Shown: in pieces, positions 45,132 to 53,893 of the stretch | Numbering within the stretch: the stretch's first letter is position 1 | How the letters are laid out: every line of letters starts with the position of its first letter | From: Streptomyces sp. SCSIO 75703 | Lineage (GTDB): Bacteria > Actinomycetota > Actinomycetes > Streptomycetales > Streptomycetaceae | Assembly: GCF_036607905.1 (NCBI RefSeq) | Contig: NZ_CP144555.1 | Location: 5,270,001 to 5,334,000 of the forward strand | Direction: 5' to 3' | DNA: 64,000 bases | Translations under genes and position numbers: made by a program | The notes under the pieces: model-generated | Database searches by the model: none | What the model saw: the letters and a program-made list of their open reading frames with translations, nothing else | What the model was told of the DNA's origin: nothing

Positions 45132-46003
45132 TTCACGGCTCCCAACGACAGGCCCTGGACCAGCTTGTCCTGGGCGGCGAACCCCGCGGCGAGCACCGGC
45201 AGGGAGATGACGAGCGACGCGGCGCACACCTTCGCCAGGAAGAGGCCCTGGCTGGTGATGAACGTGGTGAGGAAGACGGGGGCCGTCTCCGCGACCACCC
45301 CCGTGAGCACGCGCGCGAACATCAGCTCGTTCCAGCTGAAGATGAAACAGATCAGGGCGGTCGCCGCGATGCCCGGCAGGGCGATCGGCGCGACCACGCG
45401 GCCCAGCACGGTGGGCAGCCGGGCGCCGTCGATCTGGGCCGCCTCGATGATCGCCACCGGGACCTCGGCGAGGAAGGACTGCATCATCCAGACGGCGATC
45501 GGCAGGTTCATCGCGGTGTAGAGGATGACGAGCATCCAGATGTTGTCCAGCAGGCCGGTGTTCTTGGCGAACAGGTAGATCGGCAGGAGCGCGGCGACCA
45601 GGGGCAGCATCTTCGTCGACAGGAAGAAGAAGAGGACGTCGGTCCACTTCCGCACCGGCCGGATGGACAGCGCGTACGCGGCCGGCAGTGCCAGGAGCAG
45701 CGTCAGCAGCGTGGAGACCAGGGAGGCGGTCAGGGAGTTGACCAGCGCGGGCCAGGGGCTGGCGCCGCCGGTCAGGCCGAAGAACTCGCGGTATCCGTCC
45801 AGCGTCAGGGAGGCGGCGACCGACGGCGGATTCGTCGCCGCGTCCGTCTCCGAGTGGAGGGACGTCAGCACCATCCAGAGCAGCGGCATCACGAACACGA
45901 GGCCGGCGAGCCAGGCGACGACGCCCAGGACGGCCCCCTGGACCCGGCCCTTGCGCGGGGCGGCGGCGGGCCGGGACGCGGCGGTGGCGGTGGCGGTGGC
46001 CAT
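45128..46003 (-). CDS. Carbohydrate ABC transporter permease (MalG type)
   Basis: 291 residues, six helices after a ~20-residue Ala-rich start. The EAA loop, which contacts the ATPase, is in EAAQIDGARLPTVLGRVVAPIALPG. It is the second permease of the importer. No ATPase gene is in the cluster, so a shared ATPase such as MsiK probably energises it; that is family knowledge, not seen here. Confidence 0.93.
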   Translation of the reverse strand: MATATATAASRPAAAPRKGRVQGAVLGVVAWLAGLVFVMPLLWMVLTSLHSETDAATNPPSVAASLTLDGYREFFGLTGGASPWPALVNSLTASLVSTLLTLLLALPAAYALSIRPVRKWTDVLFFFLSTKMLPLVAALLPIYLFAKNTGLLDNIWMLVILYTAMNLPIAVWMMQSFLAEVPVAIIEAAQIDGARLPTVLGRVVAPIALPGIAATALICFIFSWNELMFARVLTGVVAETAPVFLTTFITSQGLFLAKVCAASLVISLPVLAAGFAAQDKLVQGLSLGAVK

Positions 46004-46950
46004 CAGCGGGACACCTCCTCACGGAACAGCGACGACACCACGCGCAGCGCGAAGGTCGCCAGGATGAGCGAGCCGATCACGACGATGACGCCGGCCGCGG
46101 AGGCGAGCCCGTTCTCGTGCGCCTGGTAGAACGTCTGGTAGATCGTGTACGGCAGGTTGGCGGTGCCCAGTCCACCGGAGGTGATGGTGAACACCGCGTC
46201 GAAGTTCTGCACGATGTAGATCGAGCCGAGCAGCACGCCGAGTTCGAGGTAGCGGCGCATGTGGGGCAGCGTGATGTGCACGAAGATCTGCCATCCGTTC
46301 GCGCCGTCCATCCGGGCCGCCTCGATCAGTTCCGAGTCGCGGCTCTGCAGTCCGGCCAGCAGGATCAGCATCATGAACGGGGTCCACTGCCAGATCAGCG
46401 CGGCCTCGACCGCCAGGAGCGGCATCTCGGAGATCCAGTCGGGCTGGGCGGCCCCGTCCCCGCCGACGGCGTGCAGGATGCCGTTGAACAGCCCGTACTC
46501 CGGGTTGAACAGCAGGTGCTTCCACATCAGCGCCGCGGCGACCGGCACCAGCAGGAACGGTGCGATCAGCATGGTGCGCACCACGGCCCGGCCGCGGAAG
46601 CGGCGGTCCAGCAGCAGCGCCAGCAGCAGGCCCAGCACCAGGCTGACGAGCACCACGGTGACCGTCAGCAGGATCGTCGTCCCCACCGACCTGCGCAGTT
46701 CGGGGTTGGTCAGCACCTCGCCGTAGTTGGCGAAGCCGGCGAAGCCGCGCTGGTCGGGGTAGAGCGCGTTCCAGTCGAAGAACGAGATCACCAGTGTGGC
46801 GACGAAGGGGAGCTGGGTGACGACGATCATGAAGATCAGCGCCGGCAGCAGGGGCGCCCGGGTGGCCCAGGCACGCACGCGGTTCGGCCGCCGGGCCGCC
46901 GGCCGTCCGGGGACGGTGACGGCGGCCCGGGGCGGGGACGTCAAGGTCAT
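46003..46950 (-). CDS. Carbohydrate ABC transporter permease (MalF type)
   Basis: 315 residues, six helices; EAA loop EAARMDGANGWQIFVHITLPHMR. The segment ADDITION is not present; the N-terminal ~30 residues are basic and cytoplasmic. It overlaps the solute-binding gene by 4 nt and the second permease by 1 nt. Confidence 0.93.
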   Translation of the reverse strand: MTLTSPPRAAVTVPGRPAARRPNRVRAWATRAPLLPALIFMIVVTQLPFVATLVISFFDWNALYPDQRGFAGFANYGEVLTNPELRRSVGTTILLTVTVVLVSLVLGLLLALLLDRRFRGRAVVRTMLIAPFLLVPVAAALMWKHLLFNPEYGLFNGILHAVGGDGAAQPDWISEMPLLAVEAALIWQWTPFMMLILLAGLQSRDSELIEAARMDGANGWQIFVHITLPHMRRYLELGVLLGSIYIVQNFDAVFTITSGGLGTANLPYTIYQTFYQAHENGLASAAGVIVVIGSLILATFALRVVSSLFREEVSR

Positions 46951-48317
46951 GATCCCTCGTACTTGTCGGCGACGCCTTCGGCGAGCTTCTGGGCCTTCTT
47001 CAGCGCCTCGTCCACCGACTGGCGTCCGGCGATGGCGGAGCTGATCTCCTGGGAGACCTTGGTGCCCAGGTCGGTGAACTCGGGGATGCCGACGAACTGG
47101 ATGCCGGGCGCGGGCCGCGGCTGCACGCCCGGGTCGTCGGGCCGGGCGTCGGCGATGGCGTCCCGGGTGACGTCGGCGAAGGCGCCGGCCTCCGCGCGGT
47201 ACTCCGGGATGTCGTAGGTCGAGGCGCGCTTGCCGGCGGGGACGTTGGACCAGCCGGCCGTCTCGCCGACGAGCTTCTCGTACTCCTTGCCGGAGGCCCA
47301 GGAGATGAACTTCCAGGCGTCGTCGGAGTTCTTGGACGCCTTCTGGATGCCCCACGCCCAGGTGTAGAGCCAGCCCGAGCCGTCGGTCTTCTCGACCGGC
47401 GCCGGCGCGTAGCCGATCTTGCCCTTGACCGGGGAGCCCTTCGCCTCCAGGGAACCGGCGCCGGCGGTGGCGTCGTACCACATGGCCGTCTTGCCCTGGG
47501 TCATGTTGTTCAGACACTCGGCGTAGCCGGCCTGGGCGGCGCCCGACTCGCCGTGCTCGCGGACCAGGTCGACGTAGAACCGCGTGGCCTGCTTGAACTC
47601 CGCGGAGTCGAGCCGGGCCTTCCAGTTCTCGTCGAACCAGGTGCCGCCGTAGGTGTTGACCACCGTGGTCAGCGGCGCGATGACCTCGCCCCAGCCGGGC
47701 AGGCCGCGCAGGCAGATGCCCTTCATGCCGGGCGTCGAGCCGTCGATCTCGGCGGCCAGCTCGGCGACCTCCTTCCAGGTGGGCTTCTCCGGCATGGAGA
47801 GCCCCTCCTTCTCCAGGACGTCCTTGCGGTACATCAGGAAGGAGGACTCGCCGTAGAACGGCTCGCCGTAGAGCTTGCCGTCCTCCGCGGTGAGCGCCTT
47901 GGTCATGGAGGGGAGGATGTCGTCCTGGTCGAAGGCGGTGTCCTTCGCGACGTGGTCGTCCAGGGAGTGCAACCACCCGTTCTTGGCATAGATCGGGATC
48001 TCGTAGTTGCTCAGGGTGGCGACGTCGTACTGGCCGGCCTGGTTGGCGAAGTCCTGGCTGATTTTGTCGCGGACGTCGTTCTCCGGCAGGACGGTGAAGT
48101 TCACCTTGATGCCGGTCTCCTTGGTGAAGTGGGCCGCCGTCTGCTTCTGCAACTCCACCATCTGCGGGTTGTTCACCATCAGGACGTTGATGGCTCTCGC
48201 GCCGTCGGACCCTCCGGACCCGCCGGCGCCCGAGCAGGCGGCGAGCGGAGCGATCAGCGTCCCGATCGCGGCCACGGTGACGAGGGACCGTGGCGAGCGT
48301 CGGCTCTGGGTTCGCAT
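46947..48317 (-). CDS. Solute-binding lipoprotein, polyol/sugar ABC importer
   Basis: 456 residues with a lipoprotein signal ending in the lipobox LAAC (C at residue 28) and a Gly/Ser linker. The extracellular domain is of the family 1 sugar-binding type; GEPFYGESSFLMYRKDVLEKEG and GWGEVIAPLTTVVNTYGGTWFDENW resemble sorbitol/mannitol-binding SmoE-like proteins. CTGGAG precedes the ATG. First gene of the importer operon; the DeoR gene lies 108 nt upstream on the same strand. Confidence 0.93.
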   Translation of the reverse strand: MRTQSRRSPRSLVTVAAIGTLIAPLAACSGAGGSGGSDGARAINVLMVNNPQMVELQKQTAAHFTKETGIKVNFTVLPENDVRDKISQDFANQAGQYDVATLSNYEIPIYAKNGWLHSLDDHVAKDTAFDQDDILPSMTKALTAEDGKLYGEPFYGESSFLMYRKDVLEKEGLSMPEKPTWKEVAELAAEIDGSTPGMKGICLRGLPGWGEVIAPLTTVVNTYGGTWFDENWKARLDSAEFKQATRFYVDLVREHGESGAAQAGYAECLNNMTQGKTAMWYDATAGAGSLEAKGSPVKGKIGYAPAPVEKTDGSGWLYTWAWGIQKASKNSDDAWKFISWASGKEYEKLVGETAGWSNVPAGKRASTYDIPEYRAEAGAFADVTRDAIADARPDDPGVQPRPAPGIQFVGIPEFTDLGTKVSQEISSAIAGRQSVDEALKKAQKLAEGVADKYEGS

Positions 48318-48425
48318 GGGTACTCCAGAATCTGTCGGTATTTACGGTGACTTGTGCGACGTGTGGGGGTGTCGTGTGGTGCGGGGTGACGGGGTGCGGA
48401 GAGGTACGGGGCCGTGGGCCGGCCG

Positions 48426-49196
48426 TCAGACCCGCAGGACCTGCGGCCCGAGCAGGGAGTAGCGATGGGCCTCGGCCGCCGGGAGCAGGGTGCTCGTGAC
48501 GATGGCCTCCAGCGCGCCGATGTCGGCGAACCGGCAGAAGCTGACCGCTCCGAACTTGGTGTGGGCTCCCGCGAACACCACCCGGCGCGCGGCGCGGACC
48601 GCCTGGGTCTTGACCTCGCTGACCGCGGGGTCGGGCGTGGTCAGACCGTGTTCGCGGGAGATGCCGTTGGCGCCGATGAACGCCAGGTCGATGACGAAGC
48701 CGGCGAGCATCTTCGTCGTCCAGTGGTCCACCGTGGCGAGAGTGCCGGAGCGGACCCTGCCGCCGAGCAGCAGGACGTGGATGGTGCCGGTCTCGGCGAG
48801 CGCCCCGGCGACCGGCAGGGAGGCGGTGACCACGGTCAGCGGCCGGTCCCGGGGCAGGGCCTCCGCGATGAGCTGCGGGGTGAAGCCCTCGTCGACGAAG
48901 ACCGTCTCGGCGTCCCCGAGGAGTTCGGCGGCGGCGTTGGCCACCCGGCGCTTCTCCGGGACGTGACTGGTGGCCCGGAAGGCGAGGGTCGTCTCGAAGC
49001 CGGCGCTCTCCACGGGGTAGGCGCCGCCGTGGGTGCGGCGCACCAGGCCGTGGTCCTCCAGGGCGCGCAGGTCCCGCCGTACGGTCTCCTTCGCCACGCC
49101 CAGGTCGGCGGCGAGCGCGGTGACGTCGACCGAGCCGGTGGCGCGGGCCATGCGCACGATCTCGCGCTGGCGCTCCTCGGCCGTCCCGTGACCCAT
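48426..49196 (-). CDS. DeoR/GlpR-family repressor
   Basis: 256 residues. The HTH at about 7-60 (SVDVTALAADLGVAKETVRRDLRALEDHGLVRRTHGGA) is typical of sugar-phosphate-sensing DeoR proteins, and the C-terminal sugar-phosphate domain contains LLGGRVRSGTLA and IGANGIS, with TTPDPAVSEVK. It probably represses the importer/dehydrogenase operon immediately downstream. A -10-like TAGAAC with TGGTCA 17 bp upstream is found on the - strand near 49265-49295. Confidence 0.92.
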   Translation of the reverse strand: MGHGTAEERQREIVRMARATGSVDVTALAADLGVAKETVRRDLRALEDHGLVRRTHGGAYPVESAGFETTLAFRATSHVPEKRRVANAAAELLGDAETVFVDEGFTPQLIAEALPRDRPLTVVTASLPVAGALAETGTIHVLLLGGRVRSGTLATVDHWTTKMLAGFVIDLAFIGANGISREHGLTTPDPAVSEVKTQAVRAARRVVFAGAHTKFGAVSFCRFADIGALEAIVTSTLLPAAEAHRYSLLGPQVLRV

Positions 49197-49308
49197 GGGT
49201 CGACCACCTGCTTCCTGATCGCGCTGCCCGTTCGGGCCCCGAGCGGCCCTTGCAGGATGTTCTACAGGCGGTATGAGGTTCTGACCAGGCTTGTTATCGC
49301 TTCGCTAT

Positions 49309-49326
49309 TGCCCGTTTGTGCCCGTT
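49309..49326. promoter_or_regulatory. Direct repeat, possible DeoR operator
   Basis: TGCCCGTT occurs at 49309-49316 and 49319-49326, exactly one helical turn apart, upstream of the DeoR gene. DeoR-family proteins often bind such direct repeats. Confidence 0.45.
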
Positions 49327-49329
49327 CGG

Positions 49330-49912
49330 GTTCGGTGATGACCGCCTCGGACCTGCGAGGGGGCGGGCCGGCGGGGGAGAGCGGGCGATCCGGATGCCCG
49401 AATGGGCGGTGGGCGGGCCCGATCGGTGCCCGACCCTCTCCGGGGGCACCGGCTTTCCGCCGTTCCGGCCGACCGGGGCGGCCCGGTGCGGGCGAATCGC
49501 CTGGTCGGCGCCGGGTGGTCTGGTCCACACGGTCCGACCGGTCGGTCTGCCCGGCCGGATCCGGGCGCCCGTCCCGCCCGGCGCACGGGCCCGGCACGGG
49601 GTGCCGGGGGCCCGTTATGGGGGCGCCGGACGGGGGGTGGGCGCCGTTCGGGCGCCCGGTGCGGGCAGGAGTGGGCGCCCGCGGCGGGCACGCCGCCCGC
49701 CCGGAGGGGAGCGGGCGCCCCGGCGGGCGGGAAGCGGCCTCCGGTCCGGGCGGGCTTTCCCGAAGACGGCTGCCCGCATCGGTCACCGGGACGGGCTCTT
49801 GCGGAGGCGGCTGCCCGAGCGGCTGCCGGAGCGGCTGCCGGAGCGGGCTCTTGCGGAGGCGGTCGCGGGGGAGGGCCGTCCCGGCGCGCGGCTGCCGGGA
49901 CGGGGCGGGCGG
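49330..49912. other. GC-rich non-coding stretch with repeats
   Basis: About 580 bases without a supported gene. It includes two copies of a 19-bp sequence (49792-49810 and 49844-49862) and two tandem copies of GAGCGGCTGCCG (49817-49840). Open frames across it are low-complexity and lack a start context. Confidence 0.6.
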
Positions 49913-50722
49913 TCAGTGGGGCCAGATCGGCGGGTCGGTCACGAAGTGCCCGCCGAGCCGCGACCGCGCGGGGTCGTCCGGGTCGGGTTCCCCCTGTTCG
50001 GCGAGGAGCCGGGCCGCGTACGGCTCGGAGTCGTCCCGGGGTTCGTAGCCGAGGGCGCGCGCGGAGCCGAGGTCCCAGCACAGGCGGGTGTTGGCCGAGG
50101 AGCCGTAGACCACGGTGTGGCCGACGTCCCCGGCGGTCAGGGCGGCGTGCAGCAGGCGGGCGCAGTCGGCCGGGCTCAGCCACAGCGCCAGCGCGCGCAC
50201 GCCGGTCGGCTCGGGGAAGCAGGAGCCGATGCGGACGGAGACGGTCTCCACCCCGTGCCTGTCCCAGTAGAGCTGGGCGAGGTCCTCGCCGAAGGACTTG
50301 GACAGGCCGTAGAAGGTGTCCGGGCGGTGCGGGGTGCCGACGGGGACGAGGGGGTCGCCCTCCCGCGGGTGCGGGGTGAAGCCGACGGCGTGGTGGGAGG
50401 AGGCGAAGACGACCCGGCGGACGCCCTCCTCGCGGGCGGCCTCGTACACGTGGTGCACGCCCCGGATGTTGGCCCGCAGGATGTCCTCGAACGGGGCCTC
50501 CAGGGAGATGCCCGCGAGGTGCACGATCGCGTCCACGCCCCGGACCGCCTCGCGCACCGCCGCCGCGTCGGCGAGGTCGGCGACGACCGCCTCCGGCTCG
50601 CCCTCCACCGGCCGCACGTCGAACAGGCGCAGCCGGTAACCGTACGCGGGCAGCAGGTCCCGCATCAGGGTGCCGATACCGCCGGCGGCGCCGGTGAGCA
50701 GGACGGTGCGGGGTGCGGGCAT
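49913..50722 (-). CDS. NAD-dependent epimerase/dehydratase, uronate dehydrogenase-like
   Basis: Short-chain extended-type Rossmann protein of 269 residues. The NAD site is LLTGAAGGIG, the catalytic set is ASSHH serine with YGLSK (YxxxK). The short length and HLAGISLEAPFEDILRANI plus RIGSCFPEPTGVRALALWLS are like uronate dehydrogenases, which oxidise galacturonate or glucuronate to the aldarolactone. ATG 50722 has GAGGAG eight nt upstream. The ketoglutarate-semialdehyde-type dehydrogenase nearby supports an oxidative uronate pathway. Confidence 0.83.
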   Translation of the reverse strand: MPAPRTVLLTGAAGGIGTLMRDLLPAYGYRLRLFDVRPVEGEPEAVVADLADAAAVREAVRGVDAIVHLAGISLEAPFEDILRANIRGVHHVYEAAREEGVRRVVFASSHHAVGFTPHPREGDPLVPVGTPHRPDTFYGLSKSFGEDLAQLYWDRHGVETVSVRIGSCFPEPTGVRALALWLSPADCARLLHAALTAGDVGHTVVYGSSANTRLCWDLGSARALGYEPRDDSEPYAARLLAEQGEPDPDDPARSRLGGHFVTDPPIWPH

Positions 50723-50867
50723 CCTCGGGGCTCCTCGGGTCACCGGCGAAGGCGCGGCCGGGCGTGCGCCGCGTTCACATGGCGGGACACGCTAAGGAGC
50801 CCGCACCCGGCCGTCAAGCGCCGCCGCTTACGAACCCGCCGGTGGGGCCGGGACGCGGCGGGCGGCG

Positions 50868-51338
50868 TCAGGCGGGCAGGCGCAGCACGACCTCGTCGAT
50901 CTCCGCGCCCCGGGCGGGGGCGAAGCCGCGGGCACGGGCGGTCGGTGTGAAGCCGCACTTCTCCAGCACGCGCAGCGACCCGGCGTTGTCCGCCGCCGCC
51001 CGCGCGAACAGCGGTCGCTCGGGCACTTCGGCCAGCAGCGCGCGCAGCGCGCCGGTCGCCACGCCCCGGCCCCAGTACGCCCGGTCGACCCAGTAGGTGA
51101 CCTCCCGCTCGCCCGGCTCGCCGTAGACCGCGGCGCTGCCGAGCACGTCGCCGTCGCCCAGGATGGTGCGCACCACGTCGCCCGAGGCGCGCGACCGCCG
51201 CCACCGCGCGGCGAAGGCGTCCCAGTCGGCCGGGTCGCGCGGGGTGAAGGCCGCCATGAAGAGGGCCTCCGGGTCGTTCGACTGCCGGAAGAAGACGGGC
51301 AGGTCGCTGTCGTGGACCTCACGCAGGGCGATGTGCAC
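50868..51338 (-). CDS. GNAT-family N-acetyltransferase
   Basis: 156 residues with the GNAT fold: REVHDSDLPVFFRQ start, acetyl-CoA motif YWGRGVATGALRALLAE and the RVLEKCGFTPTARARGF end, resembling RimJ/RimL-type enzymes. GTG start three bases after the IclR stop, so it is probably co-expressed with the regulator. Substrate unknown. Confidence 0.88.
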   Translation of the reverse strand: MHIALREVHDSDLPVFFRQSNDPEALFMAAFTPRDPADWDAFAARWRRSRASGDVVRTILGDGDVLGSAAVYGEPGEREVTYWVDRAYWGRGVATGALRALLAEVPERPLFARAAADNAGSLRVLEKCGFTPTARARGFAPARGAEIDEVVLRLPA

Positions 51339-51341
51339 GGT

Positions 51342-52115
51342 TCAGAGCCTCCGGGTTGCCAGGGTCAGTCGGTCCCGCGCGTCGAACAGGGCGTCCTTCA
51401 CCGTCTGTTCGTGGGCGGGCGTCAGCCGCGCCACCGGCACGGAGCAGCTCACCGCGTCCCGCGCCGGGGTGCGGTAGGGGATCGCCACGCCGAAGCAGCG
51501 CAGCCCGAGGGTGTTCTCCTCGCGGTCCACCGCGAAGCCCCGCTCCCGGACCGTGCGCAGTTCCTCGATGAGCCGTTCCCGGTCGGTGATCGTGTTCTCG
51601 GTCAGCGCGGGCAGCGTCTCCGGCAGCATCGTGCGCACCTGCTCGTCGGGGTAGGTGCTCAGCAGCGCCTTGCCCAGCGAGGTCGAGTGGGCGGGCAGCC
51701 TGCGGCCGACCCGGGTGAAGGGCCGCAGGTGGTGCTGGGACTGACGGGTGGCCAGGTAGACCACGTTGGTGCCGTCGAGCCGGGCGAGGTGGATGGTCTC
51801 CGCGGTGTCGTCGGAGAGCCGGTCCAGCGTCGGGCGCGCCGCCGCCACCACCTCGTCGCCGTCGATGTACGACGTGCCCACCAGCAGCGCCCGTACGCCG
51901 ATGCCGTACCGCGTGCCGGTCGCGTCCGTCTCCACCCAGCCCAGCTCCACCAGGGTGCGCAGCAGCATGTAGAGGCTGGACTTGGGATAGCCCACGGCCT
52001 CCTGGACCGAGGCCAGGGAGTGCATGCCGGGACGCCCGGCGAAGTACTCCAGCAGTTCCACCGTCCGCACGGCGGACTTGACCTGCGCTCCGCCCCCCGC
52101 CTCGCCAGCCGGCAT
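51342..52115 (-). CDS. IclR-family regulator
   Basis: 257 residues. N-terminal HTH (MHSLASVQEAVGYPKSSLYMLLRTLVELGWVE, about residues 31-62) and C-terminal effector domain ending with a conserved GLRCFGVAIPYRTPARDAVSCSVP. Divergent from the aldehyde dehydrogenase gene across 108 bases that hold a palindrome at 52176-52191; in relatives such regulators control sugar-acid or aromatic catabolism. Confidence 0.92.
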   Translation of the reverse strand: MPAGEAGGGAQVKSAVRTVELLEYFAGRPGMHSLASVQEAVGYPKSSLYMLLRTLVELGWVETDATGTRYGIGVRALLVGTSYIDGDEVVAAARPTLDRLSDDTAETIHLARLDGTNVVYLATRQSQHHLRPFTRVGRRLPAHSTSLGKALLSTYPDEQVRTMLPETLPALTENTITDRERLIEELRTVRERGFAVDREENTLGLRCFGVAIPYRTPARDAVSCSVPVARLTPAHEQTVKDALFDARDRLTLATRRL

Positions 52116-52175
52116 CGCCCTTGACCCTTTCGTCCGCCGGGAAATAATCTCCCCTTGTTCACGATCTGAGACCGT

Positions 52176-52191
52176 GTTCAGTATATCGAAC
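52176..52191. promoter_or_regulatory. Operator-like palindrome between IclR gene and dehydrogenase
   Basis: GTTC-N8-GAAC (GTTCAGTATATCGAAC), with an A+T core TATAT, in the divergent promoter region. A TTGTTCA half-site lies about 20 bp away (52155-52161). Confidence 0.55.
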
Positions 52192-52223
52192 GACCCGAGA
52201 CCGAGCACGTGGAGGGACCCGCG

Positions 52224-53753
52224 GTGGCAGCAGCACCAGTCTGGAGTGTCGACCCCCGTACCGGGAAGCGGCGCGAACAGGTCGCTACGGAGGCCACGGC
52301 GCAGGAGGTGGACACCGCCGTCCGTGCCGCGCACGCCGCCCGGGACGCCCTGGCCGACCGCGCCGTACGCGCCGCCTTCCTGCGCACCGCCGCCGACGAA
52401 CTCCAGGCGGCCGGGGACGCGCTGGTCGAGGCCGCCGACGCCGAGACCGCGCTCGGAGCGCCCCGGCTCACCGGAGAACTCGCCCGCACCTGCTACCAGT
52501 TGCGCGCCTTCGCCGCCCTGGTCGACGAGGGCGCCTTCCTCGACGTCGTCATCGACCACCCCGACGACACCGCGACCCCGCCCGTCCCGGACCTGCGCCG
52601 CCTCAAGGTGCCGCTCGGCGTCGTCGCCGTCTACGCGGCCTCCAACTTCCCCTTCGCCTTCTCCGTGCCCGGCGGCGACACCGCCAGCGCGCTCGCGGCC
52701 GGCTGTCCCGTGGTGGTCAAGGCCCACCCCGACCACCCCGCCCTCTCCGCGCTGGTCGCCGGGGTGCTGCGCCGGGCCGCCGCCCGCCACGGACTGCCCG
52801 GGGGCGTCCTCGGCCTGGTGCACGGCTTCGACGCCGGCCTCGCGCTGATCCGGCACCCGCTGGTCGCCGCGGCCGGCTTCACCGGGTCGGTGCGCGGCGG
52901 ACGCGCCCTGTTCGACGAGGCGGTGTCCCGGCCCGTGCCGATCCCCTTCCACGGCGAACTGGGCTCGCTGAACCCGGTCGTCGTCACCGAGGCGGCGGCC
53001 GCCGAACGGGCCGCCGAGATAGGCGCCGGGCTGGCCGGCTCGATGACCCTCGGCGTCGGCCAGTTCTGCGTCAAGCCGGGCCTGGTCCTGGTGCCGGCCG
53101 GAGCGGCGGGCGACGCCCTGGTCGACGCCCTCGCCGACGCGGTCGCCGCGGCCGCGCCCGGCGTCCTGCTCGACCACCGCATGCGGGACGCCTTCGCCGC
53201 CGGGGTGGCCGAGCGCGCCGCGCTGCCCGGCGTCCAGGCCCCGGTCGTCCCGGGGGCGGACGGCGAGCACGAGGTCCGCGCCGGGGTCCTCACCGTGCCG
53301 GCCGCCCGGCTCGCCGACGGGGACGGGCACGCCCCGCTGCTGGAGGAGTGCTTCGGCCCGGTCACCGTCGTGGCCCGCTACGCCTCCGACGCCGAGGTGA
53401 CGGCCGTGCTGTCCCGGCTGCCGGGCAACCTCACCGCGACCGCCCAGCTCTCCGCCGAGGAGGCCGCCGGCAAGGGGCGCGGCGCGGACCTCCTCGCGGA
53501 GCTGACCCCGCTGGCGGGCCGGGTCCTGGTCAACGGCTGGCCCACCGGTGTCGCGGTGGCCGCCGCCCAGCACCACGGCGGCCCGTACCCGGCGACCACC
53601 TCCACCTCCACCTCGGTCGGCGCCACCGCCGTGGAGCGCTGGCTCAGGCCGGTCGTGCACCAGAACACCCCCGAGGCACTGCTGCCGCCCGAGCTGCGGG
53701 ACGACAACCCGCTGGGCCTGCCGCGCCGCTTCAACGGCCGCCTCGAACGCTGA
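52224..53753 (+). CDS. Aldehyde dehydrogenase, α-ketoglutarate-semialdehyde type
   Basis: NAD(P)-dependent aldehyde dehydrogenase of 509 residues. Catalytic glutamate is in FHGELGSLNPV and catalytic cysteine in GQFCVKPGL; the coenzyme turn is FTGSVRGGRALF. The NFPFAFSVPGGDTASALAAGCPVVVK region is typical of KGSA dehydrogenases, which perform the last step of uronate/aldarate or pentose oxidation. GTG 52224 is preceded by GGAGGG. A GTG at 52209 upstream would add five residues. Confidence 0.87.
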   Translation: MAAAPVWSVDPRTGKRREQVATEATAQEVDTAVRAAHAARDALADRAVRAAFLRTAADELQAAGDALVEAADAETALGAPRLTGELARTCYQLRAFAALVDEGAFLDVVIDHPDDTATPPVPDLRRLKVPLGVVAVYAASNFPFAFSVPGGDTASALAAGCPVVVKAHPDHPALSALVAGVLRRAAARHGLPGGVLGLVHGFDAGLALIRHPLVAAAGFTGSVRGGRALFDEAVSRPVPIPFHGELGSLNPVVVTEAAAAERAAEIGAGLAGSMTLGVGQFCVKPGLVLVPAGAAGDALVDALADAVAAAAPGVLLDHRMRDAFAAGVAERAALPGVQAPVVPGADGEHEVRAGVLTVPAARLADGDGHAPLLEECFGPVTVVARYASDAEVTAVLSRLPGNLTATAQLSAEEAAGKGRGADLLAELTPLAGRVLVNGWPTGVAVAAAQHHGGPYPATTSTSTSVGATAVERWLRPVVHQNTPEALLPPELRDDNPLGLPRRFNGRLER

Positions 53754-53758
53754 CCCGG

Positions 53759-53796
53759 CCCGGCCCGCGGGGGAAGCCCCGCCCCCGCGGGCCGGG
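53759..53796. terminator. Terminator after the aldehyde dehydrogenase
   Basis: Perfect 15-bp stem (53759-53773 with 53782-53796), 8-nt loop. Confidence 0.88.
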
Positions 53797-53893
53797 GCCC
53801 GCCCGCACCGGGGAATGCGCGCCGCCGCCCGGACGTTCCCGCTCCGGACGGAGAAGGTCTCCGCACCCGTACGAGCCGGAGAAGAGCCGAGAC

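Noticed and set aside
49262..49786. Possible gene in the long spacer upstream of the DeoR gene
   Set aside because: The frame is low-complexity Pro/Arg/Gly sequence without start signals.
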